A stretch of 64,000 bases of DNA. It comes from Clytia hemisphaerica (lineage: Eukaryota > Cnidaria > Hydrozoa > Leptothecata > Clytiidae). Both the position numbers and the translations under genes were made by a program. The notes below the pieces were generated by a model, which had not been told where the DNA came from, ran no database searches, and saw only the letters and a program-made list of their open reading frames with translations. The DNA is taken from the NCBI GenBank assembly GCA_902728285.1, contig CACVBU010001363.1, positions 282,851 to 346,850 on the forward strand, in the 5' to 3' direction. This document shows positions 21,060 through 29,861 of the stretch, in pieces. Within the stretch, counting starts at the first letter, position 1. Every line of letters begins with the position of its first letter.

Positions 21060-21780
21060 ACTACCTTATCCGTTTAGATACTTTACAGACCAGAACTTCC
21101 AGGCCCTGGCTCTCCTTCGTCTGTTCGAAATCTATATTCTAAGAAAATTGGTTTCGTGGAATGTGTTATCTAAAAGAATATTTGAATATTAAAGTAAATA
21201 TTTTCTTCGCCTCGTATAAGTACAAAGCAAAAGGTTATTATCTTTATCTAGTTTTTCTTCCTTTTACTGCTCTTTCTATTATGACTTTGATTTAATTATA
21301 AGAACACATGTGCAAATATCTAAAATCAGTTATTCTTATATACCCCTGTCTCCTTTATAAAGATCCAAATGGCTAAAATGTATTTAAACGTTATTTGAGA
21401 TTAAATATAAACGTCATTTAATTGTATAATTTTTTTATATATCTGCATCAATTCGAGTAAAGTGTCATACTACTTCTTGAGATTGGTTTGATGGGCTTTA
21501 TCATCTCAACTGATTCTTATAAATAAAACTAATATGAATGAGCAAGCGAAATATTTTTCTCCTACGAAAAAGTGTGTCTCGACAAAATGTGTGTAGTCTG
21601 TAAACTTCATAGAAAAAGCGCGGGAAAATGAAGTGAAGAGAAAAAAGAGAGAAAATATTCTCATGTTTTCTAAACGCTGTAAGACAAATACTTGAAATTT
21701 TTTTAACACCAAAATTTCAGATTTGGTCATATTTGGCATGCTGATTATTTTAAAGGTATTTTCGAGCAACTTTGAGGTAT
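21060..21780. other. Central region of the 2.25-kb element
   Basis: AT-rich, with no coding motif and no further pairing that I can see. Confidence 0.4.
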
Positions 21781-22133
21781 ATATAGTAAATATTAAGTAT
21801 TAGGTAGTAAGTATTAGGTAGTAAGTATTAGGCGTTTTAGACCTGCCCATTAAAAAACGTCTTCCCTACTTTACATTGATTTGATTTGATTGTTGAGGTT
21901 AAAATATATACATTGATTTTCCAGGAATACAAAAGAAGGAATTAAAATATGTGATTACTAAAACTTCCTTGCTAAAACCTGTAAATGCATAATTAGAATA
22001 ATTAACATAATATATGCACGGATCGTGCATCGTGAATCGTTGGATCGTGCATCGTAAATTACACAAACCGTTTTTATGTTTCATCTTTATTTTATTTAGT
22101 ATTTTCAACACTTTCTCTCTTTGAGGTCAGATC

Positions 22134-22482
22134 CGGGGGGGGGGTACTTAGGCAAAAATAGGTGCTGGGTATGTGCGGACGGTAAGGGTCGGGTTTTTCA
22201 CCTTTCAAAGTCTCTCTAAGGGTTACAAAAATCAGGAAATTTCAAAGTAGTCTCTCTAAGGGTGGGAAAAATCAAGATTTTTGAAAAAAAATTGATTTTG
22301 AGAGGAAAAATTACAAAAAAGTCTCACTAAGGGTAGGAAGTTTTTGAAAATCAGAGGAAATTTTTCTAAAAAGTCTCTCTAAGGGTCACTTTTTCACTAA
22401 AATTTGGTCTCTCTAAGGGTCGGTTTTCGGAGGTCCCGTCCGCACATACCCCTCATTCACCAACCCTAGAACCCCCCAGGGG
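22134..22482. mobile_element. MITE with internal GTCTCTCTAAGGGT repeats and 8-bp target duplication
   Basis: A G-run at the left end and CCCCCCAGGGG at the right end are flanked by exact GTCAGATC octamers (22,126-22,133 and 22,483-22,490). Inside, GGGTATGTGCGGACGG pairs with CCGTCCGCACATACCC. The core has five copies of GTCTC(T/A)CTAAGGGT in one orientation, separated by about 45-bp A-rich spacers, with a CGACCC-type complement near the end. 349 bp, hAT-like by target-site length. Confidence 0.8.
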
Positions 22483-22490
22483 GTCAGATC

Positions 22491-22827
22491 TTTGATCTTC
22501 ACCATATATACTGGTGGGTATTAAATATTATCCACAAAGAGATTACAATCGTCTGTTTTACATCCTCCCCCATGTACGCAAGTGTACGCATTTGCTCTGA
22601 CCCCCTTGTTAGAACATACTCATTCTTGGCTACCCCCTCCTTTCTCCAAAGATTATATTATTTGTGTGGATCATTTACTAAACATGATGTAGTAATTGCT
22701 TCATAATATTAAAACTAGTTGGATATAGGGGGAAAAATAATTTGATTTGTAGACAACCGCTTTCATTATGATTGAGGTAATCGTTCTTGCGTTTTGAAAC
22801 TTTTCCACTTTTGGAGCCAGGACAAAC
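22491..22827. other. Spacer, nothing recognised
   Basis: Short frames only. Confidence 0.4.
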
Positions 22828-23203
22828 TTAAATGATTAAATGATCGCATGACAATTTTTTGAGAGTGAGGTGTCTTCTGTAGTACGACCCCCCCACATAA
22901 TCTACAGTGTCAAATGAGGGATCAAAATAAATTACAAACTCCACGTTTAGAACATTAACATCAAAACCAAAAGCGCTAGTGGCCAAAACAACTTGACTTG
23001 ACCAAAACGAAAAGGAAGTTAAGAACTTTTTCCTTGTCATCATCAAAAGAACAAGAAATGAATGGTTTGATGATACGTTGTGTCACCAACGATCTGTGCA
23101 AAATGTCAGAGGCAATGAATTCTCCATGCAACCAGCTGGCAGTATTGATGATCCTACAATAAATCAATGTCTTAGGAGTCCCAGCTCCAATTGTGGTAAG
23201 CAT
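22828..23203 (-). pseudogene. RecQ-like DNA helicase fragment
   Basis: On the minus strand the first frame reads GAGTPKTLIYCRIINTASWL and FDDDKEKVLNFL, then a frame change at about 23,030 leads to SSQVVLATSAFGFDVNVLN, VEFVIYFDPSFDTVDYV and a worn GSYYRR. In order these match helicase motifs IV to VI of superfamily 2 RecQ-type enzymes (TxxFC, ATxAFGMGVD, Y-QE-GRAGR); the motif VI glycine-arginine finger is destroyed. Only the second RecA-like domain is left. Large, transposon-like expansions of RecQ-like genes occur in cnidarians, so it may be a TE relic rather than a host pseudogene. Confidence 0.6.
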
Positions 23204-23348
23204 GTGTAAAAGCCAGCCAAAGCAACGCCCATACCTGATTTATATTCTTGATGACACTGAGTCCAGTGAAGTAGGCGTGCGGATGTCCTCTTAGAAAGCA
23301 TTTTGTGAAAAGGGTGGATTTTTAAAGTGAAGTTTTTCTTTTTGTAAA

Positions 23349-24011
23349 ATGGTTTACACTAAAAATGATTTGACAAGCTTAAAGAAGGATCAACTTATTG
23401 ACATAATACTTGAACAGCAAAAGACTCGAAGCGAATTAAATGATTTGAACATTAAACTTGGATCTCTGGAGAAGAAAATCGATGAAATACAAAGTATCAG
23501 TTTGGTCAGGGAGAATGCTTCTAATTTACTTTTTTGTAAAGTCAAAGAGCTAGAAAAAGCATTACTCAAATCAGAACAATATAGCAGGCGTGAATGTCTC
23601 GACATTACTGGTTTGGGAGATGACAGTGACGAAGACCTTGAAACAAATGTATGTACTCTTTTTTCGAACATCGGTGTGGCTCTGGACAAGGACAAGGATG
23701 TACAAGCTTGTCACAGATATGGCAAGAAAAAAACTGTCATTATTAAGTTTACAAACCGTAAACATGTTCATAAGATTCTATCCTTGAAATCTGAGTTGCC
23801 TAAAGAAATATTTGTCAATGAAACTCTTTGTCCGAGAAACAAACTTATTCGTGGGAGGTGTGGTTTGCTCAAAAAAGAAGGTCAGCTTGCCAACGTAGCA
23901 ACACGAAATGGAATGGTGAGAGTCAAAAAGGTTGGAGGCAATGGTTATATAAACATTGAGCATGAACATGACATTCAGGATATGTTTCCTAACTTTAAGT
24001 TTCCCTTCTAA
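23349..24011 (+). CDS. LINE ORF1 protein (coiled coil plus RRM-like nucleic-acid binding domain)
   Basis: 220 codons from ATG to TAA, intact. Residues about 15-80 are heptad-rich and charged, a likely coiled coil for trimerisation (LNDLNIKLGSLEKKIDEIQ). They are followed by SEQYSRRECLDITGL, HRYGKKKTVIIKFTNRKHV and NETLCPRNKLIRGRCG, the pattern of the L1 ORF1-type (transposase_22-like) RNA-binding domain found in several LINE clades. ORF1 proteins coat the element RNA and act as chaperones. The ORF being intact while ORF2 carries small indels suggests a young copy. Confidence 0.85.
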   Translation: MVYTKNDLTSLKKDQLIDIILEQQKTRSELNDLNIKLGSLEKKIDEIQSISLVRENASNLLFCKVKELEKALLKSEQYSRRECLDITGLGDDSDEDLETNVCTLFSNIGVALDKDKDVQACHRYGKKKTVIIKFTNRKHVHKILSLKSELPKEIFVNETLCPRNKLIRGRCGLLKKEGQLANVATRNGMVRVKKVGGNGYINIEHEHDIQDMFPNFKFPF

Positions 24012-24409
24012 ATCTGATTTTTGACTTTCACGGCAACACACAAATTGTTTTTGTTTTTTTTTTTCGATTAAACTCCTCTGAAGTCTTAAATACAAAATTT
24101 CACACACAGTTCGCTTTGTAGGAAATCTTTTTTATGTTCACATTTTGAGATATATATTTTTTCGATTAATAATGGCCCTTTCACTAAGGTAGGTTTGTCA
24201 TAAACAACTTACGCGCATCTATTGTGTTTATATATGACTTTTTGTATCATGAATGACATGATATTAAAGGTTCCTTTAATGACCATTTCTTTCAGTTTAA
24301 ATGTATTTAGTTATTTTTTTATTATGTTACTTTTTTTTGGTTTAGCGAGCAGTGGGAGCAAATTTTTTGTGTTATGTTGTTTGAGGGTTGTTGAACACAG
24401 CAGGATGTT
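24012..24409 (+). other. Spacer between LINE ORF1 and ORF2
   Basis: No coding motif. ORF2 starts in a different frame about 400 bp after the ORF1 stop, so ORF2 is not read by simple stop-restart coupling. A T-run at about 24,053-24,063 is the only simple sequence. Confidence 0.5.
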
Positions 24410-24696
24410 ATGGGTGTAAGTCTTAGACAGTACAGAGCATGCATTGGATGTTTCAATAACTTACGTTTGAAATACCATGGTAAGCTTAGTTATTCTTCTG
24501 GCTTATGTACCCTACAAAACCTACTTTTTATATTCATATTTCTTTGCCTTATTTTATCCGGTGACGTTGAAGTTAACCCTGGGCCGGAAAAGGAGACCAC
24601 GCTAAGTATTTGTCACTGGAATCTGAATAGTGTTTGGGTTGAAGATTCTGTGGGAGATTTTATTAAGATCAAGCAATCAAGCAACTTTCTGCATTT
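24410..24696 (+). CDS. LINE ORF2 N-terminus with hydrophobic segment and 2A-like ribosome-skipping peptide
   Basis: The ATG at 24,410 opens a 96-codon frame. Residues about 33-50 are strongly hydrophobic (LCTLQNLLFIFIFLCLILS) and run straight into GDVEVNPGP (24,560-24,586), a full match to the D-x-E-x-N-P-G-P 2A-like consensus. The endonuclease begins right after (SICHWNLNSV). 2A-like peptides at the start of ORF2 are known from APE-type LINEs of multicellular animals, where the ribosome skips the Gly-Pro bond. The frame is lost at about 24,668-24,685, where ATCAAGCA is present twice in tandem; the endonuclease continues in the next frame. Confidence 0.85.
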
Positions 24697-25707
24697 TTGA
24701 ACATTTACAAATTTGACATCGTTTGTTTGGGTGAAACTTTTTTGAATTCTGAGATAAAAGATGACGATCCTAGGCTGGCTATTGATAATTATGAGATCAA
24801 AAGATGCGACCATCCCTCTAATAATAAGAGAGGTGGTGTTTGTATCTATTACCGAGATCATCTAGATCTCGATGTGAAACCACAACTCACTACATTGGAC
24901 GAATGTCTTGTAGCTGAGATGAAAACCGGTGGGAACCGGTTTTTTCTTTCTCTTTGTTATCGCTCCCCCAGTCAGACTTCTGATGAGTTTGAGGTTTTCT
25001 CTCGTAAATGGGAGGAGACAATTATAAACATTAATAATTTTTCTCCGACTGCTACAATTTTTCTTGGGGATTTTAATGTCAAGAATTCTGACTGGTGGGG
25101 CGGTGACGTCACTGATCCTGTTGGTAGAGATATTCAAAATCTAGCTACCCAGCATGGTCTGCGTCAATTAATTGATGGACCTACTCACCTCCTTCAAAAT
25201 TCTTCTTCTTGCATCGATCTAATTTTCTCATCAGCAGATCATTTGGTCTTGGATTCTGGTATCCTTCCCTCTTTGCACCCTAAATGCCATCACCAGATAA
25301 CCTTTTGCAAATTAAATTTTAAAATCCCTTTAGCTCCATCTTATGAACGTAAAATTTGGGACTTTTCCAGAGCAAACCCCATTCCTATTCGGAGGGCATT
25401 AGACATGGTAGACTGGGATGTATGTTTTGAGGGTCTTGATGTCGACGGGAAGGTTTCTCTTATGACTGAAACTATAATCAATATCATGTCAAATTTCGTG
25501 CCAAATAAGGTCATAACCGTCAGGAACAAGGATGCAGTATGGATGACGGCTGGGATAAAGAGAGCCCTACTTGAAAAATCTAAAGTCTATAAGCGGTATG
25601 TCAAAAATGGGAGGAGGGTAGAAGATCTTGAAACCCTCCATGAACATCAGTCTAGGTGTAGAAGGGTAGTCAGAGAGATGCAAAAAATTATTATTTTTCT
25701 CGTTTAG
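24676..25707 (+). pseudogene. LINE ORF2, APE-type endonuclease and linker
   Basis: Motifs in order: FDIVCLGETFLNS with the catalytic Glu, RGGVCIYYRDHLDL, LSLCYRSPSQT, TIFLGDFNVKNSDWW with the GDFN block, SSSCIDLIFSS, and HPKCHHQITF at the position of the final His block. A DNA-binding linker follows (NKDAVWMTAGIKRALLEKSK). The frame ends at 25,707, but coding goes on in another frame from about 25,688, after a run of six A at 25,682-25,687 where one base appears to be missing. This could be a true mutation or a base-calling error. Confidence 0.85.
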
Positions 25708-26921
25708 CAACTAATTTTAGTGATCCAAATCTGGGAACGAAAAAATACTGGTCCATTTTAAATCAATTTCTTCATAAGAGGAAGACGCCAAGGATTCCCC
25801 CTGTTCGAGACTCCAGCAATAATCTCATTGCTGATGTTCCAACAAAAACAAATATGTTTAACAAATTTTTTGCTAATCAGTGCTCTCTCATAGACACTGA
25901 TAGTGTTTTGCCACAACAAAGCTTTGCTACAAATCTTGAAATAAACAATATTGCTCTTGATGAAGCAAAAATTTTAGCCCTTATACGCGCACTTACATCT
26001 AACAAAGCGCATGGTTGGGATGACATCTCCATACAGATGATTAAGATCTGTGATGAATCCTTGGTTAAACCTCTTATGAAAGTTTATCAATTTTCCCTAG
26101 ATTCTTGTGTTTTTCCATCGAATTGGAAAAAAGCAAATGTTGTCCCTGTTTATAAAAACAAAGGGGACAAGAGTGTGTTAAAAAACTACAGGCCAGTATC
26201 TCTTCTACCTATTTTTGGTAAAATCTTTGAAAAATGCATCTTTGACTCTGTTTACACCTATTTTGAAAACAACAATCTCTTTACTAATTCCCAGTCTGGT
26301 TTCCGCAAGGGTGACTCTTGTGTGTCCCAGCTTTTGTCCATAACGCACGACATCCTGGTAGGTTTCGATTCAAATCCACCTCTAGATACTCGCGGAGTAT
26401 TTCTTGATATTTCCAAAGCTTTTGACAGAGTTTGGCATGATGGGCTGATTTTCAAACTTAAGTCGTATGGTGTGTCCGGGCCCCTTCTCTCATTACTTCA
26501 AAATTTTCTCTCAGGTAGGTTGCAGCGGGTGGTTCTTGATGGCCAAGCTTCCAATTGGACGGAGGTCTTGGCCGGTGTACCTCAAGGCTCTATTCTAGGA
26601 CCGCTCTTCTTTCTGATATATATTAACGACCTCCCTGAAGGAATTATTTCCATGATCAAAATTTTTGCTGATGACTCGTCAATATTCTCCCTTATCCTTG
26701 ATCATATTCGCTGTTCAAACGAATTGAACAGTGACATGCAGAAGGTTAGTGAGTGGGCTCATCAATGGAAAATGACCTTCAACCCTGATCCTTCTAAACA
26801 GGCTGTTGAAGTGTACTTCACTCGGAGGATAAATCTACCTGATCTTCCAGAAATTTATTTTAACAAACAACGCAGCCATTGCTCGACAAGATCATCAAAA
26901 ACATCTTGGTCTCATTCTTGA
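25688..26921 (+). pseudogene. LINE ORF2, reverse transcriptase
   Basis: All RT blocks are readable in one frame: LTSNKAHGWDDISIQMIK, NWKKANVVPVYKNKGD, LKNYRPVSLLPIFGKIFEK, SQSGFRKGDSCVSQLL, VFLDISKAFDRVWHDGL with the first catalytic Asp, AGVPQGSILGPLFFLIYIND, IKIFADDSSIFS with the catalytic FADD, and WAHQWKMTFNPDPSKQ. The domain is thus complete and could be catalytic. The frame is lost near 26,865, where AAC-rich sequence (aacaaacaac) seems to have gained 4 bases. Confidence 0.9.
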
Positions 26922-27888
26922 TCATGAGCTGGCTTTTGACCGTCATCTTGATGAAAAAATTAAAAAAGCCAATCAAGGTATTGGTCTTATTCGTCGGCTT
27001 CGTGCATTCCTACCTAGGGATTCACTAGTCACGATATTTAAAACCCATATTAGACCACATTTAGATTATGGAGATGTCGTGTATGATCGTCCAGGTAATT
27101 CCACTTTTTCTGAAAAACTAGAATCAGTTCAATATGATGCTTGTTTTGCAATAACTGGATGTTTCAGAGGAACTTCCAGAGAAAAAATTTATCTTGAGTT
27201 AGGTCTTGAAAGCCTGTCGGACAGGCGACTAAGTCGAAGACTAATTTACTTTTATAAAATAATCAATGGCTTTGCACCTGCTTATCTCTCAAATGTTCTT
27301 CCTCCCCAAAGAGGGGAGGAGGAACGTAGGGCAGGGCGGAGGATACAACCACCATTTGAGGCACCATTTTGTAGGACTGAACGTTACCGTGCCTCATTTT
27401 TCCCCTTTTGCATCAATGAATGGAATAACCTGGGCGAAAATATACGAAATCTTCCTTCTATTTCATTATTCAAACAAGCGATTCTTAAATTTCTCAGACC
27501 TTGCGCTAACTCAGTTTTCAGGGCTAGTGACAACGATGGCGTGGTTCTACTTAACCGATTAAGGGTTGGTTTCAGTCATCTTCGGGACCACAAATTTAGA
27601 CATAACTTTACAGACACAATCGACCCATTCTGCAACTGTCGAAGTAATTCTGTTGAAACGACACAACATTTCCTGATGCATTGTTCTGATTACTCCAATA
27701 ACAGACTTGTTATGTTCGACAGCCTTCTTCAACTTGACATAACCTTGTTTCCATTTAATCCCAAAACATTGTGTAGAATACTTCTTTATGGCGACCCCGA
27801 TTTTAGCATTATCCAAAATCATGATATATTGAGTATAACGATAAAATTTATCTGTGATACAAGCCGTTTTGGGGGACCGTTATTTTAG
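26868..27888 (+). pseudogene. LINE ORF2 C-terminal domain with zinc-knuckle-like cluster
   Basis: The protein resumes with HLGLILDHELAFDRHLDEKI, IRPHLDYGDVVYDRP and KLESVQYDACFAITGCFRGT, then YRASFFPFCINEWNNLGENI. Near the end CNC followed by HFLMHC forms a C-x-C-x(13)-H-x(4)-C type knuckle, and the protein stops after FGGPLF at 27,888. This long tail is typical of the clade. The sequence is well preserved. Confidence 0.85.
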
Positions 27889-28111
27889 TCTACTCCAACT
27901 GCTCTCCTAGCTTCTTTTAGTTTTTGTTTTTTATTTCTGTTAGTATTTATCCTCTGTTGTTTGTTTTCTATTTTCCATTTATTAGTTAATTTAATAGTTT
28001 ATTGTTAGCTTAGTAGGGTTCCTACCTCCTGGCGGTATGATCTGGTGGTCCTTTTGCGGGAGGTTAGGAACCTTTAGTTTTGTACTATTTGTTCGTGTTA
28101 CCTATATATAG

Positions 28112-28148
<37 letters not shown>
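27889..28148 (+). other. LINE 3' UTR and poly-A tail
   Basis: About 225 bp of T-rich 3' UTR with GGCGGTATGATCTGGTGG, ending in TATATATAGAT followed by about 34 A residues. The long pure A tail indicates a recent insertion. Confidence 0.85.
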
Positions 28149-28151
<3 letters not shown>

Positions 28152-28152
28152 G

Positions 28153-28580
28153 ACAAGAAGCGTTTGGCGAGGTCGCCATTTTGAAAAAGAATGTTTAAAA
28201 TCCAAATAACAAAAAAACTACTTGCAGTTGAAAGATTTCATCAAAAATGAGAAATAAACATCAATAACACATTTGCAATCCCTTATTCTCATATAAAAAC
28301 GTTGCTTCATACTGTTTTTACCTTCCAAAAACAACTTAACATATACTACCGGGACACTTAATGGCGCCATCCAGTCTATAATCCCGTATGTGTTCACCTT
28401 TCTTGAGACATTCTCTTTAATTGATCATATCTTTAGAACAACAAATTTTTATATATTAAAAGTATATATTTTCTGAAAGCCAATAATATTCTCTTTCTAA
28501 TAGTAAAAGTTTCAGCTGAATTAAAAAAACTGGGCAGGATATAATTAAAATCTTAAGATTTTTAACCTTATCTACTTCAA
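28153..28580. other. Interrupted repeat downstream of the LINE
   Basis: The first 60 bp (AGAAGCGTTTGGCGAGGTCG, CCATTTTGA, AAAATCCAAATAA) match about 49,065-49,120, so the LINE jumped into a copy of that interspersed repeat. The rest is AT-rich without a recognised feature. Confidence 0.6.
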
Positions 28581-28893
28581 AGAAGTTAAAGTCACCCATA
28601 GCTTTTGAATTTTGAAATAATATTTTCGATACTATGTTCCCAATAGATTGAACTAAAAAAGTGTCTTTGGATTTCTTTTGGGATTGACTTTAACTCTTTA
28701 AATCCTAAATTCTGTAAAAATATCGATAAAAGAGTAAATTTAAATGTGATTTTTTCAGTTATCTGTAAATTGAGGAAAAACAACTCAGTTAAAAATAAAA
28801 TCCTAAGACACTTTTTAAGTTTGATTTTTTTGGGAATCTCATAAAAAAATGAAGTCGATATCTAAATGCTATGGGTGACTTTAACTTCGTTAA
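28581..28893. repeat. Foldback MITE with AAGTTAAAGTCACCCATAGC ends
   Basis: GAAGTTAAAGTCACCCATAGC on the left is repeated in reverse complement as GCTATGGGTGACTTTAACTTC on the right; TTCCCAA, AAAGTGTCTTTGGAT and their complements pair further in. About 313 bp, non-coding. No clear target duplication. Confidence 0.75.
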
Positions 28894-29770
28894 TAGTAGA
28901 ATGGTGTGGTAAAATTTCGTTTTTTTCTACATCAATTTGAAATTTTTAACGAGATGATTGCTGTTTATTCGAGTAATCAGTGAAATGTGTCAAAAATATT
29001 ACTATTCAATAGAGGTGACAATAAACATCAGCTGAATTCTCTCTTTTGTCTTTGTTGTTTCCGAAAGAGACCATTATTTGAGTAAATAATACATCATAAG
29101 ACAAACTTTGTTTTGAAATTTAAATGGTTATAACTCTGGATCAAAAAAAGATTTTAAGATTGCGATTTTACCAAAATGAAATCCAGTAACTTTTCTTCCA
29201 CTTTGACTGAAAAAAGAAATTTGACAAAAAATCGGAAAAAGGTGTACACATACCTTAAGTGAACCCCGGGCTACACCAAGGGGTTAATTATGATATTGCT
29301 GGATGAATGTTGCTTGAATGTAGCTTCGCTAGGCAGTACTTCCACCAGTCTTTGAAGGGCAGTAACATGAAATTTGTGAGTTTGTTTCAAGCTGGTAGAT
29401 CGTTCAGATAGCCCCCAATCCAGGAAGTCTTTGCCTAATACAGAAGCAAAGGTTACTCGTGTGTCTGTGATTGGAATTGTCTTGAAATGCGGATTGACTA
29501 TTTTTAGTATTGTGGCTTTTTAACTTTTTAAATAAAACTTTTTTCAATCGGGTACAAGAATCATTAAAGTGTCTGTTGTATTTTCAATTCTTGAAACCAT
29601 CTTTCACTCTTCGACTCTTTCAGCCAATGTAGTCAGTCGATTTCCACTGGATTAAACTCTTTTTTTATTTAAAGAAGTAGACCAAATTTTTAGTCTACAG
29701 AGCAGAGTATTCAAATATTTTCCTGAAGATCTTTTTGTTAATCTTCAGTGTTTGCGTGTTATTATAATAG
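28894..29770. other. No recognisable gene
   Basis: AT-rich with short frames only. A GC-richer word (GAACCCCGGGCTACACCAAGG) at about 29,260 stands out but has no partner. Confidence 0.4.
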
Positions 29771-29861
29771 GTAAGTATTGTATCCATCTTTGGTAGGATA
29801 GGATAAGTATTTTGGTAAGTAAGCATTGTACCCATCTTTGGTAGGATAGGATAAGTATTTA
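29771..29861. repeat. 48-bp tandem duplication
   Basis: GTAAGTATTGTATCCATCTT plus TGGTAGGATAGGATAAGTATT is repeated head to tail with period 48 and two or three differences. Confidence 0.85.

Larger units (their letters stand above)
19816..22070. mobile_element. 2.25-kb inverted-repeat element with CGGTTTGTGTAATTTACG ends
   Basis: The right end read inward is CGGTTTGTGTAATTTACGATG and the left end is CGGTCTGTGTAATTTACGATG; the arms continue with GATCCAACGAT and TAATTATTCTAATTATGCA. Flanking octamers TTTCTATG (19,808-19,815) and TTTTTATG (22,071-22,078) match at 7 of 8 positions. A second paired block near 20,685-21,060 and 21,780-21,870 (GGGCAGGTCTAAAACGCCTAATAC and its complement) lies inside. 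Two smaller elements are nested in it. The terminus resembles that of the 7,971 element, suggesting one family. No transposase is present. Confidence 0.7.
23275..28148 (+). mobile_element. Nearly full-length non-LTR retrotransposon with ORF1, 2A-like ORF2 and poly-A tail
   Basis: From left to right: about 75 bp of leader, ORF1 (23,349-24,011), a 400-bp spacer, ORF2 from 24,410 with a 2A-like peptide, APE endonuclease, RT and long C-terminal domain to 27,888, a 3' UTR and a run of about 34 A at 28,115-28,148. AAGTAG occurs before the leader (23,269-23,274) and at the end of the tail (28,147-28,152), consistent with a short target duplication. A related unoccupied sequence lies at about 49,050-49,115. 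Three small frame breaks interrupt ORF2. The RT and C-terminus resemble the Jockey/CR1 superfamily (Daphne, Crack or L2-like); the clade is not resolved. Confidence 0.9.

Noticed and set aside
22190-22430. Regular GTCTCTCTAAGGGT repeats as a CRISPR-like array
   Set aside because: Spacers are A-rich and similar, and the array lies inside a MITE with an exact 8-bp target duplication.
24560-24586. 2A-like peptide as evidence of an inserted virus
   Set aside because: It is in frame at the start of a LINE ORF2 with endonuclease and RT, a known setting for 2A-like peptides.
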